A stretch of 64,000 bases of DNA from Baylisascaris procyonis (GCA_037389465.1 JAZARR010000214.1:806001-870000), one strand, 5' to 3'; positions 25,751 through 37,900 are shown, numbered from the stretch's first letter. Notes: generated from the letters alone by a model not told the origin. A program made the numbers and translations.

Positions 25751-26285
25751 TGTTAATTGTCAACTCAACTAACGGCACAAAGAGGGGGCGGACCATAAGC
25801 TTCAAGAAGATGTCAGCAGGAAGGCTATATAAACAAACCCCAAAGGTTCGGTAACTGTACAATGTGTAAAGTGAGTCGGTGGTGTGCGCTTAACGTTTTT
25901 GCTTATGAATAAGTATGTGTATTCTTTCCGTCGGCTTATAAAGTATTATAACATTACGTACGTGTGAGATAATTGTACTTGAGTTCGCTTAAGTGTAATG
26001 TTAGAATTCTACTCAGCATCAGGTTACGTGATTTATTAATGAGTATGCGTATTCTTCTCGTTGAGTTATACTAATAGGTATGCATGTTCTTTCCGTCGGG
26101 TTATAAGAAGTGATAACATTACGTACTTGTCTTATACCATATATGAGTTTACTTAATCACATGTTAACCTACTATCATATTATTCTTTACTGTTGATATG
26201 TAAATGTTTCTTCGTCGCGTTTTGATTGTTTAAATGCGAATAAAGGTTTAATTACCCAAGTTTGAGGCGTGGCTCACACAGCAGT
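25751..26285 (+). mobile_element. Solo-LTR-like sequence
   Basis: The stretch opens with TGTTAATTGTCAACTC, a form common at LTR 5' ends. It contains TATATAAAC at 25826-25834 and an AATAAA signal at 26239-26244, and ends near CTCACACA about 40 bp later. Between the TATA-like and poly(A)-like signals, a motif like TATG-GTATTCTTTCCGTCGG-TTATA recurs about every 35-170 bp (near 25914, 26043, 26077 and more weakly 26205). No matching second LTR is in the window, so boundaries are estimates. A BEL/Pao or Ty3/gypsy origin is possible and cannot be decided from the LTR alone. Confidence 0.4.
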
Positions 26286-26353
26286 GGAAAGGTGCACAAG
26301 GCGGTTGCACCAGCAGCATCTGATACTGGTATTCTAAGAGCAGCCACCTCAGC

Positions 26354-26656
26354 GTGAAGTATTCTTGGGTAACTGACAGAATCCCGAAAGGTGGTCATTG
26401 GCGAGCGGAAGGCGTCATTAAAATCGGAGTGTCGCGACAAATAGACGGGTCACAGAACGGAGCTCAGTGGTCAGAATCGTCGACTCCAGCGGAGATTGTG
26501 GTTGGATCGACGCCAGTGGCAAAGAGGCAGGTCGACGGTGGATCAGGAAAGCCACGCGTCAACTCGGAACTGACTAAACCTGGCACCGAGAAGCGATCAG
26601 CAGTTCAGTCGACATCGGACAGCAACAGTAACGTAGGCCAATTTGTTAATCCGTAA
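26354..26656 (+). CDS. ORF just downstream of the LTR-like sequence
   Basis: A 100-codon ATG frame begins about 70 bp after the estimated LTR end. The product is polar and low-complexity, rich in Gly, Ser, Thr and Gln, with no zinc knuckle or protease motif. Its position fits the start of a gag-like region of a truncated element, but nothing in the residues proves this. It is GC-richer than the flanks. Confidence 0.3.
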   Translation: MKYSWVTDRIPKGGHWRAEGVIKIGVSRQIDGSQNGAQWSESSTPAEIVVGSTPVAKRQVDGGSGKPRVNSELTKPGTEKRSAVQSTSDSNSNVGQFVNP

Positions 26657-26828
26657 TTTTCCTTTGTCTTATTCGTTTTCTATTGTTTGTTCACGAATCT
26701 TTGGGGACAAACTAACAACACACACCCACTAACAAAAAGGCTGGTCAATACACTGATAGAGCCTTTAATGCCTTTCCAAATGTGTCTAGTCACTCTTCCC
26801 AAATCTTCTTCCTTTACAACTTCTAGCC

Positions 26829-26925
26829 CACATGTATCGGTGACCATGCAATTTCGTCAATTGCACGTCACATAGGAAATTGATCTTATAGAAAAATTCT
26901 TGTTTTCGTCCCAGGTTATTAATGA
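26829..26925 (+). repeat. Direct repeat, right copy
   Basis: Second copy of the series at 25382-25480, same orientation, about 1.45 kb away; best-matching part 26856-26923. Together the copies bracket the LTR-like sequence and its ORF. Confidence 0.7.
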
Positions 26926-27526
26926 TTGCGATAGAGTTTTTAATGCTCTTTCAAACGTGCTGAAATCCGTTATTCGAACCTCGCTTTTTTACTGTACATT
27001 TCCACATTTACTGCGACGTTTTTATCAGACGCGCGCCCTCTCTCTCCGCCTCTCTTATGCGCCTGCGCTTGTGGCTGTCTACCTCTACCCACACCGTTTT
27101 ATTACGTCCATGTTGCAACGACAGCATTCAGTCTTCACACGGCGCATTCACCTCTGCTTTATCGAGCTTATATTTACAGTTTGGCGAATTGGTGGCACAT
27201 GTCGAGTTTCACTTGGAAGTTCGGGAAGTAAATTGTTTCTTTGACCTCATATAATAATGGTTTGACCTCATGTCAGCGGAAATTCGGTAATTCAGAGCAA
27301 GTGTCAGCATTACAACTATACCCATAGGTTTCCAAAGCGCAAAACGAGAAGAACACATCAAAGCACTCATTGTCACAAAGAAAGCTGGTGCGAGGGCAGA
27401 TTTTCATAATGAAATTCGGGACAACCATTTGAGGGGAGAAGGATGCTCACAGTGATTATGGGAAAAGTTTTGGTGTCGGCCTTATCTATAGCGATTGAGA
27501 AGCTACCAACGGATTGATAAGCTGTA

Positions 27527-27600
27527 CGCGATTTTCATCACCTTCAAATGTCAACGGTCCTTTAAAGTTTGATGTATCAACGTGCATTATACTGGGCTGT
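27527..27600 (+). repeat. Dispersed repeat, copy 1
   Basis: About 75 bp closely resembling 53890-53965 in the same orientation. The shared core includes TTCAAATGTCAA and ATCAACGTGCATTAT. Confidence 0.75.
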
Positions 27601-27766
27601 CTTTATTTTCTGTACCAACCCCTTATATACAATACCCTGTTTACAAGTAAATTTACATATTCCCTTTTAGTGTGATTATTTATAGTTCTTCTAAGTGGTA
27701 AGTTGTTGCTTTGCCCCTATCCTATGACAAGCTTCATATCAGCAGAGTGATAAACCTTTATTGCAG

Positions 27767-28145
27767 TTGGTTTGTAACAAACCATATGAGCAAGAAAATA
27801 GTCTTATGGCAGCATCGATTTATAGCACTTATAACCACTGTAATCCAGCTTCGATTTACACTTTTTTTCCGGATGGCTCAACACACAATATCCTTTCCTG
27901 CAAATGCGATACTCTGAACGACTACAGGATGTTCACTCCATTTCGGCAACCAGCTGTGGCATGCAAATTCTTAGCACAAGATAACTACGTGGGTTATGGC
28001 GCCTACGTTGAGATTCGACTTCTGACATCAGTAAGGAAGCGACGTAAATCTCCCCAAGGCGTGAGACAGGTAAGCAGAATGTAAAAAATGAGATCAGATG
28101 ATGAAGACCTCCTAAATTTGATGTAACCAGTTTGTGGGATGGTAG
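27767..28145 (+). CDS. Cys-containing exon of an unrecognised gene, with a possible short last exon
   Basis: Exon 27767-28069 lies between the acceptor TTTATTGCAG and a strong GTAAGC donor, in phase 0 at both ends (101 codons). A 61-bp intron would lead to 28131-28145, adding FVGW and a stop. The product has six Cys, including CKC (residues 47-49), aromatic and Gly-rich stretches (FLAQDNYVGYGAYVEIRLL) and a basic end (RKRRKSPQGVRQ). Cys content suggests an extracellular domain, but I cannot name it. No 5' exon was found. It would be convergent with the hyaluronidase gene, about 80-220 bp away. Confidence 0.42.
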
Positions 28146-28364
28146 TGCAGTGGTCGTAGTTCTGTACGTCGTATTTTTAGGTGAGTCTAGTCTTGGTTAA
28201 TTTCCTAACCTTCGATTTGCCATCTAAAACACGGTTATTTGAAGATCTCCTTTTAATTTTTTGTCCCTCATTACCTCTCTGCATTTACATGAGTCCATTA
28301 AATAGAGAAAACTTTCACATTTAACAGTGTCTTTCAAAAGTTTGCAAAAGCTAACTCAACTTCC

Positions 28365-31300
28365 TCACCCGAAGCATTTCTTCATGGCGCATTTTTTAAA
28401 CTCATCCATAGTATTCGCCAAATACGGTCCGTATTCGTTGTTGATATAATTGGCGATTTTTTGGCACCTGTTGCTCATGCCAACTGACGTCGACCAAATG
28501 ATGGTCCCTTGCATACCGAAATCGGCCATTTGCTTTACCGTACTGCATAAGTCGTCCTGTAGTGAAAAAAATGTTGAAAGAAGCGCATTCTTAGCTACCA
28601 CCCGTCACTGAGCTTCATGAATACTCCTTCAATACAGCGAATGCTACGAGGTCTCGGAACCTAGCACATCAGATTTTAACGGGAGGTGTGATGGCGATTT
28701 TTTGATAGCGATCGAAATTTCAGGTTGCGAATGAAACATCGAAGGGCGTTCTGCAATATTATTTTTGCACTACAGCTGAAAATGCTTTCTTCGGGTTCTA
28801 GTTATATTGCTGATATGTTTCTTCCAGAGTGCTTATGCTGCGTTAGCATGACCTCCCATGATCCTTATTCTTTTCCACTAATATCGTAATTCTGAAATGT
28901 GCTATGTTCATTGTTTCTCATTGATCCAAGAAACCCATTCCCCGCATCCGTTAAATTTTGCGTCTAAATCGTACTGCCTATTCTCTTTCTAGCAAGTTTG
29001 CTCATAAAATATGTAAAGATCTCCTTGTGTAAGCTACTTTAGCTACATATTCCTTAGAACACATTAATAGAACTCCTTATATCTAGTTCTCCTTATATCA
29101 AGCATACGAGTCCAAAGGAAAAAATTCGTCATTGGCTCCGTGACAATTCAAGAGTTCGTATAAAGCAAGACATTTGAGAGGCTTAATAGGCGGAGCAGCC
29201 TAGGCAAATCCGTTCGACTAGTTTGCATTTCGACCTTTTTTATGCTTAGGGAATCTTCATTGCAAGGCACCGGTGCAATTGTAGTCTGTTATCATCCACT
29301 GCGGAGAATAACGAAGCGGTCGAATTGGTTCAACGACGCAGATTTAGATATCTATGAGAAGTTATTTGGGTTTCAGTCTATTACCAGTTCAGTTTTATCT
29401 TGGAATTTATGATAGTCATCACTAGGGATCGCATAAACATACGTGAAAGTCAACATTCCTTTTATATCCTGTCGGATTGCATTTTGTATTAGCCATTAAA
29501 ATTTTGCTAATAGCATTGGAAAAAAACGAATCTTTTCTAGCAGATTATTCGGTCAAGATTTATTAGACTATTAAAAATAGGCCCGTTTCGCTAAACATGA
29601 AACTTTCAAAACGCATGCATTGTTGTCATCAGTTCATGCAAAAAATTGTCGTTGTTTCTGGAAAATCGTTGAAAATCTTTCGAAAATTGAGATCCTTCCT
29701 TCTACGCTTTTTAAAAGTCGTTAGTTGGTGACTTCCTTACAGAACTTCAAGTTCTTTCCATGGTCTGCCGAGTTGTCACTACCTTCTGCGTACTTAAAGT
29801 ATCTTCGTAAATGCCTGCTGGATGAATATACGCCTGCTAATCATTGTCATCCGCTCGCGCACTTGGCCAAAAGTTAACTTTTTCGAACCTAATCTGTCAG
29901 GTTTACTCAGAACTATTGACATCCCGGATGAGCTGCAGGTGCAACCCTGATACGATGTCGATGTTGATGGTCTCCATTAGGGCCTGTTAGCATATTCGTT
30001 CACAGTCACATGTGGGTCTCTCATTCATTTCAGATTTGTTCAGCTCGAATCAGGTGAAAAGATGACAAAGTTCGGCTCCGACATGGCAGACATCAGAGCA
30101 CTGATATCCTCATCGCTTCCCTCTTCTACTGGCGGAAGATTGTACCGCTTCTCTTATGCAGACCATGGGCCACCTATCCACTCGATGAGGGTACTTAAGG
30201 CAGCCAAATTCTCTTCTGTCTGCAAGCCTTCCTGCATTGAAAGATCTGTCGATACGTCGAGCTAGACTTCGCACCTACTTGCGCTCTTGAAATGCCATTA
30301 CGTTGAAGCAAGGTGGACAAAAATGGTACTAGTTGATTAGTTGAGTGAAAATTTTTAGCTTGAAAAAATAAAGTTGACACTGCCATTAAAAACCACAAGA
30401 AGTTTTTCTAACCAAAATCTTTTGGCATTTATGTCATGACTGAACTGATGAGCGGATGCAAAAATGCACGCTGTTTCAGATCCTGCCGAGCGCTTTTCCA
30501 CCTACTTAACAATTGAATTCAACTCTCCTTTAAGGTTATAACGGCTTAGTACCAACCTTATGAGTGCCGAAATTGCGAATTTTTTTGTATCAAACGAACA
30601 CTAAATTTGTTTACCGAAAATTTTTTGTTTCTGTTTTCCGCAATATCACTTCTGTTATTTTTAAAAATTTGTTTTGCAATAGCACTTTGTTTCAACTCGA
30701 AAATTATTGAAGGAAGAGGTTGTGAAAAGTGTTGAACGCTATCTCATAACAACCTGGAGGGAAGTTAAGGGGATTTGGAAGTGAAAAAAGATTGCATGCA
30801 TCCAACACCGATCAAGTCGGAATTTTATGGGGGTTCGTATCACACAGGGTATGTGAGCATTATTTTCCATATCAATCGTTTTTAGTGAAGTCACTACTTG
30901 GAGGATTGATGAATCAAGATTGCATTTGGCTTACTCGGGAACATTTGAAAAATATTTATCCCATCCGTGAATTTTTTTCTAAATGTCCTGCAACTATTAA
31001 GTCATCTCATATGAAATTAAACTTTGAGGAATGTTCCATGGAGGCGCACACCACTTTTGCCTCATCCACGGTATTCATCTGCAACGTAATTTTGTACTCT
31101 CCCGCTTCAAGTTAACAGTTACGTCTGCCGGTGAGCAATGGTAGTCTCATTGGCGACTCACCTTTGAGTAGTATGAGAAGGGATCGGTTCTTGGTTGATA
31201 TTCGAAGCCACTGAACGGGTAGACGGGTTTACGGTCCTTAAGCTTTGCTGATATACGGTTTGTCTCTGCGAGAATTGCTTGCACATAACGGTGATTTAGA

Positions 31301-34300
31301 GATTGGTCAACTTTGCTTTGCAAATATATGGATGGGAACAGCGCTGACGCTTCATCGAGAATGCTTGTGAGCCTGTACAATAAATATTTGAATATGAAAG
31401 GAGACGACATCACACGCTGTACGTTTCTTCATAATCACAGAGCGTGGCAAGGGCAAGCGGAAGATTTAAAAAGTAAACCATCACGACGATCAGACGATCA
31501 AATCATGACTTTATACCATTAGAAATGGTTAGCGTAGAACAAAATGACTTGACGATGCTTTTAAACGAAACAGTGATGCAGTCAATAACAGTCATACAAA
31601 ATTGGATTATGGGTAGAACATTTTATGAGTTTTAGTTCTCCTGTAATGCCGATAATTGTATGAACACTTCTGCAGTACTTAATGTATGGATTCTGTCCTA
31701 TAGCTGCGCTTCAGTTAATCTAACGTTACCTTCCACCTTATTGTTAATGAATTTTGTTTGCTTATGTATTCAATAAAACAACGAACCCGTCATTGTATCC
31801 TTGAAACTCATAACTGCATTTGTACTCGCCACATTTCCCAGCGTCGTAATTGCAGTATGGAAATCCGTAAAATCCCCACTTAGCATTCGGTCTCAAACGT
31901 TTTCCGAGTCGAATGGTTTCCACCATAAAGTCGCTGCAATCCGCTATTCTGTTGTAAATCTCTGCATATCACGAAATCGAATGTCTAGAATAGCTGTGAA
32001 AACATAGAAACGATTCAAAAATGTGTCTACGTAGATATCAGTCAGCTGCTTAAGAGGCACTCATTCTTGCGATATATGGCTAGCAAAATTTTTAAATTTT
32101 CTAAGTTTCGTTAATCTTCATGACCATTGAAGCAGTTCTTATGTAAGCGTTACGGCGATCTTTTCCCAATCTGTGTACGTGCTTGCTTGTCTACCAGCCT
32201 TATAATTTTATGTTGTGAGTCAAAAAATCCGCATCTAGGAAGTCTGATGTTGTAATCTGAAATTTGAGCACCCTCCGCACCCTCGATTCCTTCAGTTGCG
32301 AAAGTAAGCTTGCGTGAGAAGTATGTTTTGCATGCGAAGATGCTTAATTTGCATCAAATATTTCTGCAATCTCGTCAGAAAATTCAGGCCCCTTTACATA
32401 TATTGAAATATGTACTCTTAGACCCAAATTTTTCGTAAATGTGAAACAACATGCAAAATATACTAGCGTTGCAGCCACTTTTATTGAATTATGAAAGTGC
32501 CGCACCTTCAGCGCTGATGTTGATAACTAAGGATGGCAGGATCTTTCACCGAGACTATGAATTCTCGTTGACGCTGGGGATTTGAGCCTTGGGTCTGGCT
32601 TCTGATTAATTAGTGTTCAGCCTATTTCGCCTGATGCGAACTGCTATTTGTTGAGTTTAATAACCGCTAGTACGATAAAAAATGAAGTTTACAATGCCGC
32701 CTTGTCAAATTCTTGTTGAGCGATACGCTTCACTTCTGGGTCTTTAAGGTTTCCCTGACGTTCTTTGATGATGCGCTCTGACTCCCTTTGATAAATCCTT
32801 TTCGATGACCAGTTGAGGATGTATTGAGGACGCCAACTTTCGAAGTCAATTACTGCCAAACCAACAAAATTCACGTTTGGTATTGCTTGTCTGATGTCTT
32901 TTTCAGCTTTTTTCAGATGTGACGTTATGTTGATTAGCTGAAATGTTTTTATATTCCAGTTAGCAATGAACATATGCAAACATAGATAGCAATTGTTTCT
33001 ACGTTATGTATGTCACAAAGATCACGCAAATGCTATTCGCGTTTGTTCGCTTTTGTACATAAAGCTTTTTAGCTTTGATCACAATGCAAAAAATTCGTGG
33101 CAATGGCTTTGTCTTCTTTCGGTCATTTTGTATGACGGTTCAAACTGCAGTGAAGGGCAAATTTGAGTTGATGTTTGACGGGCTTTCATGCGCATCGACA
33201 GCACTTTTTGTTTAAGTCATGAATTATTGACCTTGCAGCTATGCGTTGCTATACTCTTATTTTGACCGACCGAACCAATCACTGACTTTTATAGATAGAT
33301 GTGGGAATCATGTGGACATAATTTCTTAACTCTGCCTTCAAAGATTAATAGTGGGCGGATGGACGCAGTTAGTGGGTTTGGCTATGCAGTGTTGTAAACC
33401 AGCTAATAATATCGAATAGGCATATTTGTCTGGTTGCATGTGTCTCTCTGTTGGCTAGCTTGAATTCAGTAACCACTGAAGTTAGAGAAATGGAATGTGG
33501 AATATTTTATCAACGCAGTAAGCTTAACATCAACGTCATCGCTGTCTTTAATAAATATAGTTGGAACGAAGTTATAGGTATTTAAATGTGGCACAAATTT
33601 GCATGCCGATCAATTTTTCACTTACATGGATTGAAGTGCTAGAAACGGAATTTCGCAGACCATTTCAACTAACGTCAGATTAGTTAAAATATGAAAGCAA
33701 TGTTTTGCATATTAATTATATGTTAGTAGCCCATGCATTTGCTTGATGCAAAAGCACTAACGTAGCGAGACGATTATATCATAAAAGCTCCTTTGGCAGT
33801 CTTTTAAGCTTATAAAGCACGAACCATTTGATGGCTGGAAGGCATTATGTTTTCGGTGCGTAATCGGGCACTTCCGTTTTCACTGAATGGAATTAAATGC
33901 TACATCGCTGGAAGATATGGAACTCAACATTTGGCATGTAAGAAGTGTCCGAATACATTTTGCAGCGAAGAGGAGTCTAACCTGAGGTAGTCCCCCGTTG
34001 ATAGCCGATGAATTATCCGATGTGTTTGCGTAGAATGGATAATAACCTATTTTATCTTCGTAAAATGTAATCACTTCTTCGCCATAGAATCGCTGATATT
34101 TGTTGGATCGAATGCCATATTTTGCCAACGGAATTTGAATGCCATTATTTAAGCACACTTTGCTCGGCACATTCCAGTATACCTGCAAATATCAGTTTAA
34201 TGAAGCTTCTTTCCATTCCGAGCACAGTGCAAAATGCATTGGATTGTTATGTGCATGTGTGTCTGTCAAGAATTTCTACGGCAGTTTCTGGGATCTGCAA

Positions 34301-34386
34301 TAGCCACTGATCCTCACGGCGGTCAATCCAAATAATGAAGATATATACAGCAGGGTTTGTCGGTAAACCAATTGACTGCTACCCAT
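28365..34386 (-). CDS. Hyaluronidase (glycoside hydrolase family 56), 6-exon model
   Basis: Exons on the minus strand: 34386-34318, 34182-33982, 32937-32693, 31933-31787, 31372-31162 and 28556-28365. All five junctions keep frame, giving 354 residues. Exon 1 encodes a signal peptide (MGSSQLVYRQTLLYISSLFG). The product then follows family order: VYWNVPSKVC, ITFYEDKIGYYP, GGLPQ, GLAVIDFESWRP, WGFYGFPYC, ALFPSIYL and near the end GTIIWSTS. The catalytic Asp/Glu pair of the family (D-x-E in VIDFES, residues about 121 and 123) is intact. Family members cleave hyaluronan or chondroitin outside cells or in lysosomes, and the signal peptide agrees. Vertebrate members are longer (about 430-450) and end in an EGF-like part; here the stop follows KKCFG. 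That stop overlaps a GTGAGG donor-like site, and splicing to 28278-28224 would add a short different tail. Exon 4's donor (GTTCGT) is non-consensus. The last intron is 2.6 kb. Confidence 0.9.
30034..30265 (+). CDS. Possible exon inside a hyaluronidase intron, opposite strand
   Basis: After a clean TTCATTTCAG acceptor, a plus frame stays open for 77 codons to a TAG, with one base before the first full codon. The product (starts FVQLESGEKMTKFGSDMAD) is mixed-charge with a Ser-rich stretch and two Cys near the end (VCKPSC). It lies in the 2.6-kb last intron of the minus-strand hyaluronidase gene. Its phase does not fit the exon at 27767, so they are probably not joined directly. I recognise no family. 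Confidence 0.3.
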
Positions 34387-34435
34387 GTTATGTTTTTCCC
34401 GAGTCATTTGCGAGAGCGAGATTTGATGTTGTATA

Positions 34436-34996
34436 TCAATGAGTAGCAAACTTCCGACTTGGGAACTTAAATGCGGTCATTTCAAATATTAGTTCACCGC
34501 GAACAAATGTCATACCAGAAATGTCTGTTAAGCCGAGATTTCTTTGGAATTCATTGGAAGTTTCTGAGTTTATCACTTTTTGTCGAGGTTTTAAATCGGG
34601 TTTCGATGAAGGTCGAACTGACATAGAAAATAATCACTTTTACATTGCAATGCTCCAGACTGGCTAGAGATTCGAGGTGCCCGATGGAAGGCGCAATAGA
34701 GCGATACTTTGCAGCTTGTTTAGGCAACATTGAATTCAAGTTGAAGATAATTCTTCTCGACTTTTGCAGCCCAAACACATATCGTATATCCGCTTTTTCT
34801 TCATTATTAATTGTGCTTTCCAAGCGAATAAAATATATCTTTCAATTATTTCCTCCAGCTCCACTGCTGCCTTCAAATGGTTCATTCTACTATTAGGCCG
34901 TATAACATTAAGCATAAGAAATGCGAAATGCTTCCAGGAATAGTTTTCCAGCAGTGATAAACTCTTGATGGTTTCCATCTGAGGTATTAATAGCAC
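34436..34996 (-). other. Overlapping minus-strand open frames just upstream of hyaluronidase
   Basis: Three minus frames overlap in series: 34996-34736 (helical, charged, ELEEIIERYILFAWKAQ), 34823-34551 and 34624-34436. Each looks moderately protein-like, and the last ends 50 bp before the hyaluronidase ATG. A GTAAAA donor and a TATGTCAG acceptor are present between the second and third, but the implied intron is only 26 bp and the frame does not fit. A decayed gene, an upstream gene with different introns, or 5' UTR sequence are possible. Confidence 0.3.
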
Positions 34997-34999
34997 CGA

Positions 35000-37900
35000 T
35001 CTCCAATGTTTAAAGAAAATGGTGTTTCAACGGTCCGAATGTTTCTGTCAAAATGGAAAGATCCTTTGCGTGTGGGTAATCACCCACCCTCGTCTTGAGG
35101 GCATGTTTTTGACACTCACTTGAACGCAGTTATCAAAATGTGCAGTCCGCAAGAAGCGTTATAATCTCTTTTGGTGCAAAATAGATTAAAAACCGAAAAA
35201 TCTTTAGATAACGATACCATTATCTTCCACCATAAAACATTGAAAGCTGATTTCAGTAGCCCTCAGTAATGTTTTTGCTCGAGCGTTTCAATATTAGCCT
35301 CGAGGAATAAGTCTGCTTTCCATAACATTTGTAATGTTGTACGATTCATAATTGACTGAAAGCGAAATAACAGATTTTTGTTCAGCTCAGTTGGGATCTT
35401 CTTGCACTGTTTATTCCCAGTAATACCTCAGTCGCACATTTCTTTTACCTCGTCATTCAGCCTGCATGTCACGAGAATTCGCAACAAATTTGAGGATTAG
35501 GTAAAGGTGATGGGGACAGGGCTTATAGCACGGGGCTGTAAGGCCGTAACAAGATATTTCTAGCCACAATCTGTCTAAGACACGGCTCAAAGAGCTTAAG
35601 TACATCACGAAGGAATAACAATAACGGAATGAAATATAGAATCTTCCAACATTGTGACGATCCTATGTTTTCTTTGCATAAAATCTTCAGCGAAATCTTC
35701 CTTTTCGTCTCGCTGGAATTTTGTTTCGTCTTTTTGCCACGTTGCATTTTCTTGTATACGAAGTCGCTTTCATTAACCTTGCATTATTTGTTCCCTCTAT
35801 CTCCGTTGTCTCAATTGTCCCAGTAAAGTGCCGCTAGACCGTCACTTGATATGTATTTGGTGCATAATAATCATCACTCATCAATCTGTAGAAACGTGCT
35901 GAGAGTCGTCTGGAATGCGAAAAAATTGAAACCAATTCGAAAGATCGAGTCAATGGAATAATGTAAACTGGCAACGACGCGTTTAGAAGTAAAGCAGCAT
36001 TCTTTGGATAGTGGACTCGATAAAGTTGGCACAATTATTTGAGAATTGAGTACAGAGACGGATGTAACAGAAAACGATAGGGTCTCTAGTAAAGACGGCT
36101 GGAAGGAGAAAGGAATCGTCTGAAAATAATGACGTGGCACCTTTCAGTGAGCAGACTGTTCATGCTGAGTATTAGCAGTGCCCACACAACGTTCACAAAC
36201 TACCTTTATGTCCTTTTATGCTATTAGCTAATGTTGCACTGAATGGGAGGTTCATGTCTAACAACGTGCATCCATTGACTAAGCAAGCGATTTACTCTTT
36301 TTGCAAGCGACTTATATTTTTTCCTTTACTCATTTGCGCCACTGTGGCGCCTTGATTAACGATTCGCGTATCCCGAAACAAAGCATCGTTTCCGATTGCG
36401 GATAGGAATATACTTAACCAGTCAATTTCGGTGTGAAATTCATCACTTCTTTGAAACTTCGTCATTTTTGAACTGCTGTTCTCAATGTGACGGTAATTTT
36501 CACAGCTGCTTGTTCGGCTTGGTTTATCGCCCTTTTGGAAATATGTGTGAAAAAAAAGCATTCATTCTTATAATATAAATTTCATTTAGTGATGCATTTG
36601 CAGTATCTGAGAGATTCGGTAATGACCTCGGCCGGTTAGCGAGAATCGAACTGGAATGGCAGATCTCCGTTCAGAAAAGGCCACAGTATGTTTGTGCAAC
36701 TGTACTGCTTAACTCACTGGCGCCAATGAAATGGAATGGAACAGTAGGCAGTTGCTTTCATAAATTTACTACACTGTAGTTTAGATTCATGTGAAGCATT
36801 AAGCATATCGAGTGATGGAATAGAGGTGATGGAGTAAGTGAAACGAGTTATGATGCGAGCCAATCAAATGAGTTGGATACGTTCTTTGAGTACGAACTGT
36901 TTCTGAATCATAGACTGCAGAAAGGATGGGAGAAGTAATCGGGTGGAATCAAATAAAAGGAATTGTGGTGAGCGTGAATCCTCTGAGGAAAATGGATACA
37001 ATTTTTTCGATTTCAGCTCTAATCCAGCATGTAATCTCCTTTTAAAGAAATCAGCATGATTACAATAAAGACCAATGAAATTGCAATATACTGACTGTTA
37101 ATGATAAATTGTAGAATCAGACTAACAAAACTATATTGGCGATATGATACAGAAATTTGGCTGAAAAGCCATAATGTTACGAGTTTATCTACTAAATGCT
37201 TGTAAGTTGCACGCATATCTGCACTGAATGGATTTAAGTAAACACCAAAATTGGCAGTTTTGCCGATCATCAAAAAGTTTGCAGCTCACTCGAAATAAAA
37301 TGGAAAAAAGTTTCACCTTACATCAAATTGCTCGGATGGCGCGATTAGAAACTGGCAAACGAATAGCGAGAGGATGTGTGCAACGTTCTGATAGGGCATT
37401 TCTTCACTTCCGTATTAATGCCGCTGTAGCGGTGATATGGAATTCAGCGGATACAACAAATATGTGTGCCACCTACACTACCTCACTATATATGTGATTA
37501 CTTTTGATGTACTTATAGCAGCATAAAAAAATGGAGCAATGAACGCTACGTCATAGCAGATCACATTGCTTCACTTTCGTTTAATCAGCGGCCAAAATTT
37601 TCGGGAATAAAATGATAGCTGCACTTAGTAGTATTAGAGAGAATGATATAGTAGCGAAAATTGCGACTCTAACAGCAGTTTAAGAGCACTCATTCACCGT
37701 GCTAATCATATTTCATTCTGTTCTGTTGTACTTACGTTCTGGGTAAATCTATTGCGCCTTCATTCGGGATTTATAGGGGGTACTTTCATGATACGGCTGG
37801 TAGTTCTCATTGACTTTGCAGTTCCTTTGCAGCAGTTTATTTGAGCCAGCATTTGAGTCAACAATCTCTATTGTGTGAAATTCTTTACTCTCACAAAAGT

